From Bog-473 sp963836605 (GTDB lineage Bacteria; Actinomycetota; Acidimicrobiia; Acidimicrobiales; RAAP-2), in contig CAWIKB010000015.1 of NCBI GenBank assembly GCA_963836605.1, positions 1-64,000 of the forward strand: DNA of 64,000 nt. Direction: 5' to 3'. Of this stretch, positions 44,456 to 53,430 are shown piece after piece (positions within the stretch are counted from its first letter, which is position 1; the number at the start of each line of letters is the position of its first letter). The notes under the pieces were generated by a model. That model was not told the origin of the DNA. It saw only the letters and a program-made list of their open reading frames with translations, and did no database searches. A program made the position numbers and the translations under genes.

Positions 44456-45305
44456 TTACGGGGTGGCGCAACTCTGCGCGTAGGCGCAGACGTTGAACGA
44501 CTGGCCGTCGGCGGCCAACGCCGATGGGGTGGCCTCGTTGATCAGGCCGGGCGACAGGACGATCTGGGTGGGCGCACCCTGGGCGACCGTGAAGGTCTGT
44601 CCGCCAGCGGTGTAGGTCGAGACGTTGCCGAACGAGGTCGTGCCGGTATTGGCCAGGGTCGACTGGAGCCCCTCGATGCTCGGCGCCTCCAGTATCCATT
44701 CCGCCGAAGAGTTGGAGGACTGGTAGTTCACGTTGGACGTCCACGACCAGTGGTTGGCGTCAACCACCGAGATGGTCCACTGGTTCCCGCCGTCCTGGAA
44801 GATGTGGACGTTGACCGAATCCCCCGGCGAAACGGCACAGGTGGCATCGCCCGCGCAGCCGGTCAGCTGGACCTCGGAGTTCGGCAGCAGTTCATACCAG
44901 GCGAAGTATTGGGTGCCCACCACCGGCAGGGTAGGCAGCGAGTCCTCGCCGACACCGGCTTGAATGAGGTCAGTCGAGCTGTAGCCGCCGATGCCGGTCC
45001 AGGTGGCGGCGAAACCGGGAGGGATGAGCCCAGCTGATGGAACGGTGAAGGTCGACGTGACCGCGGTGATGCCCCCAGCGGAGGGGGTCACGGCATAGCC
45101 CGACCAGTTGAGGCTCGTGACGGTGCCTCCATGCACCGGCAAGGCCCCCTGGGAGTTGGAGCGGACCAGCACCCCGCCCATGCCAGGACGCGACGAACCC
45201 CGCGTGATGCGATCGGGCACGGGCTGCCCCCGCGCTCCCCGCGCCGAAGACGAGCGCCGTGAAAATGGCACACACGGCCGCGAACCCGGCAAGACGACGA
45301 GGCAT
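44456..45305 (-). CDS. Secreted glutamic peptidase (G1/eqolisin family), frame interrupted
   Basis: A secreted protease of about 283 residues of the G1 (peptidase A4) family, which uses a Gln/Glu pair and is usually acid-active. The mature domain shows SLNWSGYAVT, WTGIGGYSSTDLIQAGVG (with the catalytic Gln), YFAWYELLP and SAEWILEAPSIEG (with the catalytic Glu region). The signal peptide (RRLAGFAAVCAIFTALVFGA) is in another frame, from ATG 45305 with AGGAGA upstream. The switch at 45171-45181 fits one extra G in a G-rich tract. As written the protease would lack its signal. G1 peptidases are best known in fungi. Confidence 0.77.
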
Positions 45306-45514
45306 GGCAACTCTCCTGGTGGTCGGTGGCGAGGACCTCTTCCGACCCCCGCGCTGGACTGGTGGACGCTCGCGTCCATTGAGGGGAACATGGTCCGGGC
45401 GGCGACCTTGCGTGCCGATCAGGGATGGGCGGGATCCCAATCGGAGCGCCGGTGGACCGGGGCGGCCTCGCCTCGAGGTGGCTGACTTCCGCCCAGTCTG
45501 ATCAGATCTCCCCC

Positions 45515-45847
45515 ATGACCGTGATCAAGATCAATGCCATCACCGTGCCTGACGACGCCGGCGACGAGCTGGCCCAGCGCTTCGCCGCCCGAGCGGGTGC
45601 GGTGGACAATCAGGACGGCTTCGAAGGGTTCGAACTGCTGCGACCCACCGACGACCGTCACCAGTGGCTGGTGGTCACCCGATGGAGGGACGAGGTGTCG
45701 TTCCAGAGCTGGGTCAGCTCACCGGCCTTCGCGCACGGGCACGCCGGTGCGGACCGGCCTTCGCCGCACGGCGGACCGGTCTCGGTGTCGTCAGAGCTCT
45801 GGTCGTATGAGGTCGCCGGGGGATCCACAGGAAGTGCCGAGGGCTGA
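45515..45847 (+). CDS. mhuD: MhuD-like haem-degrading monooxygenase (ABM domain)
   Basis: A 110-residue antibiotic-biosynthesis-monooxygenase-fold protein. It follows the Mycobacterium MhuD sequence as I recall it: KINAITVP at the start, ELAQRFAARAGAV, GFEGFELLRP, VVTRW and FQSW. Asn7 and Trp66 occupy the MhuD positions for haem ruffling and catalysis. The haem ligand His75 aligns with His74 or His76 (AHGHAG), so it is present but shifted by one. It would open the haem ring to release iron. No haem transporter is adjacent. It is divergent from the glutamic peptidase. Confidence 0.75.
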   Translation: MTVIKINAITVPDDAGDELAQRFAARAGAVDNQDGFEGFELLRPTDDRHQWLVVTRWRDEVSFQSWVSSPAFAHGHAGADRPSPHGGPVSVSSELWSYEVAGGSTGSAEG

Positions 45848-45943
45848 CGACGTCGCGTCCGAGAAGCTCAGCTGGGACGACGCCAGTTGTTCGGGGGTGC
45901 GGTCTGGTTCTGCTGGAGCCTGAGCGCTCATCATGACCCAGCG

Positions 45944-46876
45944 TCAATGAAGAGCCGACGCATACTGGCTGTACGGAACCTGGCCGGTGGGGCTGGCCAA
46001 GATAGCGTTGGCAACGGAGGAAGGAATGGGAGCCCAGTAGGCCGGCATCTCCGCCGCCAGGGCCGGGTTCAAGGTGTAGAGGAGGGCGAAGTTCACGAGC
46101 CAGATCGAAGGGGCCATCGACATCCCGACCTCCGAGCTCACGCCTCCCCTGGTGTTGGTGACCAGCTGAGCCACACCCGATATTTGTTGGGATACGGTGC
46201 CATAGAGGGCTTCGAGCGTGTAGGCCGACTTGTAGAGCGTGACGAGGGATGCGGTCGCACCATTGGCCCTGCACCACGTCCCCAGATAACCGCCGGGGGC
46301 GATCACTGCGTTTGCTTGTCTGGTCGGAGCGTCCGTATTGGCCAGGCTTTCCAGTAATCCACTGGTGTTCACGAACAGCCCATAGCTGGCCAGAACCGAT
46401 GGTGTGATGTGCCCGTTGACGTTGGAATACAGCGGCCGTCCAATCGTGTTGGTAAGGATCCGGACGCTTTCATCCACCAACTTTGCGTCAGCGAAGTTGC
46501 CTCCGACTCCCTTGCCGGTCACAAACTCGAGGTACTGCTGTTTGGTGAAGGTGTGTGCCTTGCTCAGTCCCAACCCTGTCGCAATCTGATCTGCGGCTTG
46601 TTGCCCAATTGGCTGATTGAGTTGACCGTGGTTGGTGATCTCTGTGGGCGCCAAGTGCTCATATTGGGGTGCTCCAGAAAAGGGGCTCGTAAACCCGGTG
46701 TAAGGGGTGGCCTGCGTGTCCGCCCCCGCCACTGCAGGGCCAGCGACCCCGACCCCCACCAAAGAGAGCAGGGAAACTCCGGCCAGTGCCATCGCCGTGG
46801 TGACGACGGATCGACGCTTGGTCGATCGGTAACCAATATCGGACGTGCCGATGCGCCGCATTCCTCTCCCCCTCAT
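45944..46876 (-). CDS. Secreted protein of unknown function
   Basis: No family recognised. A 310-residue protein with a signal peptide (SVVTTAMALAGVSLLSLVGV, cleavage near AVAGA), then a mature part of about 265 residues. That part has mixed helical content (QQYLEFVTGKGVGGNFADAK, GLLESLANTDAP) and ends in a hydrophobic region (APSIWLVNFALLYTLNPAL). There is a single obvious Cys (TWCRANG). No anchor, catalytic motif or repeats are visible. AT content in this gene is visibly higher than in neighbours, so it may have been acquired. Confidence 0.6.
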   Translation of the reverse strand: MRGRGMRRIGTSDIGYRSTKRRSVVTTAMALAGVSLLSLVGVGVAGPAVAGADTQATPYTGFTSPFSGAPQYEHLAPTEITNHGQLNQPIGQQAADQIATGLGLSKAHTFTKQQYLEFVTGKGVGGNFADAKLVDESVRILTNTIGRPLYSNVNGHITPSVLASYGLFVNTSGLLESLANTDAPTRQANAVIAPGGYLGTWCRANGATASLVTLYKSAYTLEALYGTVSQQISGVAQLVTNTRGGVSSEVGMSMAPSIWLVNFALLYTLNPALAAEMPAYWAPIPSSVANAILASPTGQVPYSQYASALH

Positions 46877-47051
46877 GAACGCCCTCAGTAGGACGGTAAA
46901 CCTACAACATGCACATCTGATCTCGCGCCACGGTGCAATGGCCCTTCCACCTCCACACTCAGGCCGATGGTACGGTGCCGAAATGTCGTGCTGAACATCG
47001 CGGTGGCAATCCCGCTGCTTCGGGCTCCCTCACCGTCTACCCCCACTGACC

Positions 47052-47925
47052 TCAATCTGGGCGCGGGCAAGCCCAATGTCGTGATCGATGGGTTGGGCTA
47101 AGGGTCGGTGAACTGAATGTCGGAGCGAAGACGGCCCGACGGGACACGCGACGCAGGGCTGCCAGCACGGGTCGACCCAGCACGAGAATCAGGATGGCGC
47201 AGGTGGCCGCCCGGGTGAGGTCGAAGCCCAAGGACGTCGTCAGGTCGAAGAACATGAAGCGGTGGAGGTTCTCGATGGTCCCCGCCCCCGCCCGGAAGGA
47301 GTACGTCGTGGTCGAACCGATGAAGGGCCAGAACCAGAAGTTGGTGAGCAGGCCATAGGCCAGGGCCGAGACCACCCCGTAGCCGGCCAACAGCAACCGT
47401 TCGCTTCGACCGCGCATCGGGGGCAGGCAGCCGGCACCAAAGCCGACCCAGGCCGCCGCCAGCATCTGGAAGGGGAGCCATGGCCCCACTCCCCCGGTAA
47501 TGAGGGCCGAAGCGAAGAAGGCCGACGGCACCAAGGACGAAGCCGAAACCGCGACCGAACACTCGAGCGGAGAGCACCAGGAGGAACCACTCCGGTTCGA
47601 ATCCGCTGATGCCCGGGCTGGGCACGCGCAGTGCGGCGAAGCAGGCGGCCAGAATTCCCAGCAGTGCCACCGCCTTGGCGTCCATCGATCCGTCCGAGAG
47701 CTCGGCCATCACAATGGCCAGGAGCAACGGGAGGAACCCCATGAGGATCCAGGGCGCATCTCCGTTGTGCGCCGTGTTCTGGGCGCCGTGCTGCTGGATC
47801 AGCAACGGCCATCCGAAGGCGACCAGACCAAAGATCGTCGTGATGACCAGCAGCAGCGACGATCTCCTCCCCAGGCGCACGGCCGGAGTGGGACGTCGCC
47901 AATCGGTGGGCGGCGACGTGGTCAC
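47052..47925 (-). CDS. ECF transporter S component (frame interrupted)
   Basis: The substrate-binding membrane subunit of an energy-coupling-factor transporter, about 290 residues. The first frame gives the N-terminal helices (LLLVITTIFGLVAFGWPLLI, ILMGFLPLLLAIVMAELSDG). The second, from about 47535, gives the rest: SAFFASALITGGVGPWLPFQ, then MLAAAWVGFGAGCLPP, typical of S components. One extra base at 47521-47535 explains the change and the total length. GTG 47925 overlaps the ATPase stop as GTGA, so it is translated with it. A cobalamin riboswitch precedes the operon, implying corrinoid or cobalt specificity. Confidence 0.75.
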
Positions 47926-49544
47926 GTCAGCACCGCCTGGTCCAGCGCGGTGTGCACTTCTTCGACGGTGAGCCATTCGTCAGGCGCCAGGACCTTGGCC
48001 ACCTGCGGGGCGAAGACGGGCGAGTGACACACCACCTGACGCGCCGGGCCGTCGGCGATGACCTGACCATCGGCGAGGACCACGGCGCGGTCGGCCACCC
48101 GCGCCGCCAGCTCGACGTCGTGGGTGGCCAGGACCACGGCGTGGCCGGCCTGCGCCAGTTCCCGCAGGACGACGATGAGGCGGTCCTTGCTGGGATAGTC
48201 GAGGCCCCGGGTCGGTTCGTCCAGCAGCAGGAGGAGCGGTGAGGGGGCCAGGACGATCGCCAGGGCCAGCGCGAGCCGTTGACCTTCCGAGAGGTCGCGG
48301 GGGTGGCGGCTCGGCGGCATGTTGGGCAGGACCCGGTCGAGCGTGCGCGCCGTCGTCCCCGCCGCAAGGTCCGAGACCTTGTCGGCCGCGGCGCACTCGG
48401 CCGCCACGCTCTCCCCGTAGAGGAGGAGTCCAGGATCTTGGGGAACCAAACCCACCTGGCGGATGAGTGCGCTCGCCGCCAATTTCTTGGGGTCGTCCTC
48501 GCCGATGCGCACGGCACCCCGGGTCGGCGCTCGGCCCCCGGACAAGGTCGTCAGAAGGGTGGACTTGCCCGAGCCGTTCCTCCCCATGAGTGCCAGCACC
48601 TCTCCCGCCCTGAACGAGAGGTCCACCCCGTCGAGTGCCGTCACCTCGTTGTAGGCCACCCGGAGGCGCCGAGCTGAGGCCACTTCACGCCGCGCCGGGG
48701 TCCCGTCGCCGTTCGGTGTGGGGATGAACGGAGCGATGCGCCCGCGCAAGGTTGACGCCTGTCGCCGGGCGTCGCGGACGGTCAGCGGCAGGGGGCGCCA
48801 TCCGTTGAGCCGACCAAGTTCGACCAGGGGTGGGGCCACCCTCGAGGCCTCCATGATCTCGGCCGGTGTCCCCACTTGCAACGGCGCCCCGTCGCCGGGC
48901 ACCAGGACGATCCGGTCCGCGAACGGAACGACCCGCTCGAGGCGGTGCTCGGCCAGCACGACGGTCAATCCGAGATCGTGGACCAGACGGGCCAGCGTGC
49001 TCAGGACCTCTTCGGCCGCGGCGGGATCGAGCGCGGAGGTGGGTTCGTCGAGCACCAGCACCCGCGGTGACGCGGTGAGGACGGCGCCGATGGCCACCCG
49101 CTGTTGCTGCCCTCCGGAAAGAGCACGGAGCGACCGATGGCGCAGGTCGTGCAAGCCGAGAAGATCGATCGTGTCCTCCACCCGACGACGCATGGCGTCC
49201 ACGGGCACTCCGAGGTTCTCCATGGTGTAGGCCAGCTCGTCTTCCACCGTCTCGCTCACAAAGGTGGCCAATGGGTTCTGGCCCACGAACCCGACGACGT
49301 CAGAGAGATCCCGCGGCCGGTTGTCCTGAGTGGAACGGCCGTCGATGGCGACGGTTCCGGAGAGGGTTCCCCCACTGAAGTGGGGGACCAGCCCGTTCAT
49401 GGCTCGCAGCAGTGTGGTCTTCCCCGTTCCCGTCTCGCCCACCACCAGGCAGAACTCGCCCTCGGGAATCTCCACGTCGACCTGTCGCAGGGTCGGCCGG
49501 GTGGCGTCGGTGTAGGTGAAGGACACACGCGAGAACCGGATCAT
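47922..49544 (-). CDS. ECF transporter duplicated ATPase (EcfA1-EcfA2 fusion)
   Basis: A 540-residue protein with two ABC ATPase domains in tandem. Domain 1 has Walker A GETGTGKTT, signature LSGGQQQR and Walker B VLVLDEPTSALD. Domain 2 has GRNGSGKST, a variant signature LSEGQRLALA and LLLLDEPTRGLD with H-loop LATHDVELA. It powers the ECF transporter at the inner membrane face. ATG 49544 overlaps the T-component stop as ATGA; an in-frame extension upstream has no support. The altered second signature is common in fused ECF ATPases. Confidence 0.87.
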   Translation of the reverse strand: MIRFSRVSFTYTDATRPTLRQVDVEIPEGEFCLVVGETGTGKTTLLRAMNGLVPHFSGGTLSGTVAIDGRSTQDNRPRDLSDVVGFVGQNPLATFVSETVEDELAYTMENLGVPVDAMRRRVEDTIDLLGLHDLRHRSLRALSGGQQQRVAIGAVLTASPRVLVLDEPTSALDPAAAEEVLSTLARLVHDLGLTVVLAEHRLERVVPFADRIVLVPGDGAPLQVGTPAEIMEASRVAPPLVELGRLNGWRPLPLTVRDARRQASTLRGRIAPFIPTPNGDGTPARREVASARRLRVAYNEVTALDGVDLSFRAGEVLALMGRNGSGKSTLLTTLSGGRAPTRGAVRIGEDDPKKLAASALIRQVGLVPQDPGLLLYGESVAAECAAADKVSDLAAGTTARTLDRVLPNMPPSRHPRDLSEGQRLALALAIVLAPSPLLLLLDEPTRGLDYPSKDRLIVVLRELAQAGHAVVLATHDVELAARVADRAVVLADGQVIADGPARQVVCHSPVFAPQVAKVLAPDEWLTVEEVHTALDQAVLT

Positions 49545-50698
49545 GCCGAGACCCCGTGCCGGTCGCTGCTCGGCTCGAACTGGGCCGCGGGGGTCGCCCG
49601 TCCCGGGCGCGCCGGCGGGGCCGACGTCGGTGCGGCCACCAGAGCCGCAGGGAGCAAGGCGACCAGGATGCCGACGACGGGCAGCAGGGGAAGCGGAGGG
49701 ACGGCCAGGTTGGAGAACGAAGGGTTGAGGCCGGACGTGTGCAGGCCGTTGGCGAGGACCAGCGAGATGAGGGCAACGATGCCCGAAGCCGACACCAACC
49801 ACTCGGTCCAGCCCCACGAGTCGGGTCGGTAACGCGAACGGGTGGTACGGCGCCCGCCCACCGCCAGACCCGTCGCGCACAGGACCACCGCAACGGCGAA
49901 GAGCGGGAGGCCGAGGCCGAAGAGCGAACCCGAGTCGATGACGCCGTAGAGGCCGACGGCCGCGAGCAGCAGTCCGCCCACCGTGGCCCCGGTGGCCAAC
50001 CGGCGGGACGCACTGGCCGTCGGGGCGCGACGGCCGTAGCCCCGAGCATCCATGGACGTCGCCAGCTGAAGTGACCGATCAAGTGCACCCTCGAGCACGG
50101 GCACGGCAATGCCGCGCACGCCGCGCAGTCCCTTGGTCGGCACGCCGCGCAGACGACGGGCCTGGTGCACCTGGGCGATGGACTGCACCAACTCGGGGGT
50201 GAACGCCAGAGCCACCGTCACGGCCACCCCCGTCTCGTAGAGCACCGCCGGCAGACAGCGGAGCAGGCGATACGGGCTGGCCAAGGAGTTGGCTGCGCCG
50301 AAGCACAACAGGATGACGGCGATCTGCAACCCGTCGACAAAGGCCAGGAGAATCGATTCGGCGGTGACGGCGCCGCCCACGCTCACACCAGCCGCCCAGG
50401 CCGGCAGCGGCAGGCGCGGCAGGGTGAAGAGCACGTGGCCGGCCAGACCGCGTTGCCCGAAGAGGATCTCGATCACGATCCGGATGACGATGACCAGGAC
50501 GCCGAGGCGCAGGAAGAAAGCCAGGGAGCGAGACCACGGCGCGTTCCCCCGACAGTTGGCCACCACGAAACAGGCCACGGCGCCGATCAGGAGGAGAAGG
50601 AATGGGTTCGAGGTCCGCATGGCGCACACGGCCAGCCCGGCCGCCCACATCCACCAGGCCAGCGGGTGCAGCGGCCTGTGGGCCGTGCCTCTCGTCAT
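49541..50698 (-). CDS. ecfT: ECF transporter T component (EcfT/CbiQ family)
   Basis: A 385-residue membrane subunit that couples ATP hydrolysis to substrate uptake. Several helices are followed by the cytoplasmic coupling helices that contain the two Ala-Arg-Gly-type motifs (QARRLRGVP near residue 180 and SMDARGYGRR near residue 217). The C-terminal extension has three further helices and a Pro-rich tail, longer than the 260-residue norm. It overlaps its upstream and downstream neighbours by four bases each (ATGA), so the operon is tightly coupled. Confidence 0.85.
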   Translation of the reverse strand: MTRGTAHRPLHPLAWWMWAAGLAVCAMRTSNPFLLLLIGAVACFVVANCRGNAPWSRSLAFFLRLGVLVIVIRIVIEILFGQRGLAGHVLFTLPRLPLPAWAAGVSVGGAVTAESILLAFVDGLQIAVILLCFGAANSLASPYRLLRCLPAVLYETGVAVTVALAFTPELVQSIAQVHQARRLRGVPTKGLRGVRGIAVPVLEGALDRSLQLATSMDARGYGRRAPTASASRRLATGATVGGLLLAAVGLYGVIDSGSLFGLGLPLFAVAVVLCATGLAVGGRRTTRSRYRPDSWGWTEWLVSASGIVALISLVLANGLHTSGLNPSFSNLAVPPLPLLPVVGILVALLPAALVAAPTSAPPARPGRATPAAQFEPSSDRHGVSA

Positions 50699-51699
50699 TC
50701 CTCAGCCGGTCGTTGCCGCCATCGATAGGCGCCGAGGGCAGCCAGGAGCGCGATCACAATGCCGATGAGCACGATGGGCAGGATCGGCGCGCCACCTGTC
50801 CCCGGACCGCGGACCGAGGCGCTGGCCAGGGCCGTCTTCACTGGGCCGGCGTGACGGCCGTTCCCCCTGGAATCGGTCGATCCGCCGGATCCCGTCCCGC
50901 TCTTGTCGCCCGATCCGCTCGTCGAGGTCGACGTGGTCGTCGCCGAGCCGGATCGGTCGGAACCCTTCACGGTGGTGGTGGTGTGCCCCGACCTGGTCGA
51001 CGTCTGGTGCCCGCCCGCCGTCCCCTTGGGCTTGGTCGAGCTCACGGCCGTCGTGGCTGGCGCGGCGGGATTGTGCGGTGCGCCTGCCGCTGCCGGCGAC
51101 GGCGCCGGTGCTGGCGCTGTGGTGGTGGTGGTGGTGGGCGGAGGCGGGGGCTCGGTGGTGGGCGGAGGCTGCGTGGTGGTCGTCGCCGTGCCGCAGACGG
51201 CGGCGTAACTGGGGGGTGCCTGCGGCGGGGGCGCCGAGGGATTGTCCGGGCCGGGGTTCTGGAAGCGCCACCCCTCGACGTCATCGGTCGAGGAGGCCGG
51301 TCCCACGTTGGCGTACTGCCAGTTCCCCGAACCGCCCTCGAAGTAGGACCAGTAGTAGAAGTTGCCGTTGCCGCCCGTTCTGAGGCATTGGCTGGTGTCG
51401 CTCGTGGGGTCGTTGTTGATGTCGCAGATCAGGCCCGAGCTGTTCGTGACCACCGGATAGACCGCGGCCAATGCTTGTTCGTCACTCGATCCTGCCGCCA
51501 CATGCGCGCAGTGCGACGTCACGGTGCCGTCGCCGAATTGGACGACGACCTCGATGCCGACCACTTGGGCGGCCGACGCCGCCAGGAGCTTGAACGGGAC
51601 CAGCGCGTCGGGCCCGGCCGGTGCGAGGGCGGCCCCCGCCGCCCCGAGCAGCAGCGCCCCGGTCACGACGCGAGCTCGGCACAACGAGCGGGACCTCAT
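50695..51699 (-). CDS. Secreted, membrane-anchored first protein of the ECF operon
   Basis: A 334-residue exported protein. A signal peptide (VVTGALLLGAAGAALAPA) is followed by a globular domain of about 140 residues with four Cys and aromatic-rich repeats (NGNFYYWSYFEGGSGNWQYA, then VEGWRF). The Tyr-Trp-x-Tyr pattern resembles transcobalamin-like DUF4430 domains. A Thr/Pro/Ser linker of about 120 residues and one C-terminal helix (PILPIVLIGIVIALLAALGA) with a short basic tail follow. It is first in the operon after the riboswitch, so it may bind corrinoids outside the membrane and pass them to the ECF transporter. The family assignment is inference. Confidence 0.7.
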   Translation of the reverse strand: MRSRSLCRARVVTGALLLGAAGAALAPAGPDALVPFKLLAASAAQVVGIEVVVQFGDGTVTSHCAHVAAGSSDEQALAAVYPVVTNSSGLICDINNDPTSDTSQCLRTGGNGNFYYWSYFEGGSGNWQYANVGPASSTDDVEGWRFQNPGPDNPSAPPPQAPPSYAAVCGTATTTTQPPPTTEPPPPPTTTTTTAPAPAPSPAAAGAPHNPAAPATTAVSSTKPKGTAGGHQTSTRSGHTTTTVKGSDRSGSATTTSTSTSGSGDKSGTGSGGSTDSRGNGRHAGPVKTALASASVRGPGTGGAPILPIVLIGIVIALLAALGAYRWRQRPAEE

Positions 51700-51839
51700 G
51701 ACCGATTGGTGCGGCCCGCCGTGCCACGAAGGATGAGGGTGTCTCCACGCCGTTGTTCCCCGAGGCGCTCAACGGCACTCCGGGGTGTGCGGCGGAAGGT
51801 GCGCATGGTGCTCGCTTTCCCGGACGTCGGCCCGGAAAA

Positions 51840-52035
51840 CCCCGCTTCGCGGAATCCCACCGAGCCCCGATCCATGTGTCTCGACGGTGGGAACTCTGCT
51901 CCCCTCGAGGTATCCCGACTCCAAGGCCTCGCCCTCGGGCGTGCCTCTCACGGTTGCGGACCAGCGCCGGAATTTCACCGGCTTCCCCTCTCGGGCAGTG
52001 CTGCAATTGTGTTGCGGGGGCACGGTATCACAGGC
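51840..52035 (-). ncRNA. Cobalamin riboswitch
   Basis: Reading the minus strand from 52030, the core appears in order: GGGAAGCCGGTG (51976-51987), AAATTCCGGCGCTGG, TCCGCAACCGTGA and the B12-box end GAGTCGGGATACC (51909-51921). A CCGCGAAGCGG hairpin followed by GGTTTT lies near 51840-51855, a candidate expression platform. The ECF operon begins about 140 bases downstream. Exact ends are approximate. Cobalamin should switch the operon off. Confidence 0.8.
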
Positions 52036-52089
52036 CTTTGTGGCGCCCGGCCCGCTCGTGCGGGCGAACGCGCCGCGGTGCGTGTCCCG

Positions 52090-52101
52090 TACGATGAAGC
52101 C
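52090..52101 (+). promoter_or_regulatory. -10 box for leaderless MFS mRNA
   Basis: TACGAT at 52090-52095 lies six bases before GTG 52102. No ribosome binding site is at a useful distance. The -35 is unclear. Supports GTG 52102 over ATG 52126 as the start. Confidence 0.4.
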
Positions 52102-53430
52102 GTGCCGGCCGATCCTGAGGGGGAGATGGACCAGCCCAGCGTGTCGGTCGAGGAAATCGAGGACGCCGTCGTCGATGGGGACCGGCCGATCTCCTCCGGC
52201 ACGGCCCTGGCGGCCCTGCGGCACCGCACCTTCCGCATCGTCTACCTCGGAGCCTTCGCGTCCAACATCGGTACCTGGATGCAGAACGTGGTCCTCGGCG
52301 CCTATGCCTACAACCTCACCCACTCCGCCACGTTCGTCGGGGTCATCATCTTCGCCCAGCTCGGCCCGGCCCTCTTTCTGGCCCCGGTGGGAGGTCTCAT
52401 CGCCGACAAGGTGGATCGCAAGAAGCTCCTCATCATCCTCTCCATCGAGCAGTTGGTCTTCTCGCTGGCGCTGGCCTGGGTGGTGCGCGGCCCGTCGCCC
52501 TCGCACGTCCTGTTGGTCCTCATGGTGGTGGGGGTCGGTGTGGGCAGCGCGATGTTCGCTCCGGCCTACTCAGCCATCTTGCCCGGGCTGGTCGGACGGA
52601 AGGACCTGCCCGGCGCCATCTCGCTGAACTCGGCCCAGATGAATGGCTCCCGCGTCATCGGTCCGGTGATCGGCGGTGTGGCCTACCACTTCATCGGCCC
52701 GTCCTGGGTCTTCGTCGGGAACGCCGTCACCTACCTGTTCGTGGTGGCCGCGCTCATGATGGTCACCCTGCCCGTCTTGCCGAAGGCCGCGGCGCCAGCC
52801 AGCCGCTGGCGCGAGCTGACGGCCGGACTCACCACGGCTCGAGAAGACCGCGTGGTCGGTCGCTGCCTCATCACCGTCTTCCTCTTCTCGCTGTTGGCCC
52901 TGGCCTTCGTGGGCCAGATGCCGGTGGTGGCCGCCGACAATCTGGGCATCAATCTCAAGACCACCAGCTATGGGATTCTCTACGCCTGCTTCGGCACCGG
53001 CGCCCTGCTCGGGGCCATCTCCATCGGCACCGTGTTCGCCAAGACCTCGAAGCCGAAGATCGTGCGCGTCTGCCTCATTTGCTATGCGCTGACGCTGACC
53101 GTCTTCGCCCTCCTGCGCGAGGCGGTGCCGGCCTACTTCGTGGTGGCCGTTGTCGGCGCGTTCTATTTCGCCTTCATCACCGCGCTCAACACCACCATGC
53201 AGAGCCGCCTCCAGGAGGCGGTGCGAGGCCGCGTCATGGCCCTATGGATCATGGGTTTCGGCGGCACGGTGGCGCTGGGCAACCTGCTCATCGGGCCCGT
53301 GGTGTCGGCCATCGGCATCACCGACGTCCTCCTCTTCGGGGCCGGCGTGTCCCTGGTGCTGGCCTGGTACGCCGATGTGAGCCTGCCGGTCGATCAGGTG
53401 GGCGATTTCGGGCCGGCCTTGGCCCAATAG
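52102..53430 (+). CDS. MFS exporter (EntS/MFS_3 family)
   Basis: A 442-residue transporter of the EntS-like MFS_3 group. It starts with FRIVYLGAFASNIGTWMQNV and has the loop GGLIADKVDRKKLLII between helices 2 and 3. LVGRKDLPGAISLNSAQMNG and SRVIGPVIGGVAYHFIGP follow, a pattern typical of siderophore or drug exporters. About 12 helices are present. GTG 52102 gives eight residues more than ATG 52126. Its 3' end overlaps the convergent acyl-CoA ligase by 37 bases. The substrate is unknown; the divergent ECF operon is not obviously related. Confidence 0.85.
   Translation: MPADPEGEMDQPSVSVEEIEDAVVDGDRPISSGTALAALRHRTFRIVYLGAFASNIGTWMQNVVLGAYAYNLTHSATFVGVIIFAQLGPALFLAPVGGLIADKVDRKKLLIILSIEQLVFSLALAWVVRGPSPSHVLLVLMVVGVGVGSAMFAPAYSAILPGLVGRKDLPGAISLNSAQMNGSRVIGPVIGGVAYHFIGPSWVFVGNAVTYLFVVAALMMVTLPVLPKAAAPASRWRELTAGLTTAREDRVVGRCLITVFLFSLLALAFVGQMPVVAADNLGINLKTTSYGILYACFGTGALLGAISIGTVFAKTSKPKIVRVCLICYALTLTVFALLREAVPAYFVVAVVGAFYFAFITALNTTMQSRLQEAVRGRVMALWIMGFGGTVALGNLLIGPVVSAIGITDVLLFGAGVSLVLAWYADVSLPVDQVGDFGPALAQ

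Noticed and set aside
50602..52101. Upstream extension of the MFS gene to 50602
   Set aside because: It is the antisense of the secreted ECF protein and the riboswitch; the family sequence begins after 52102.
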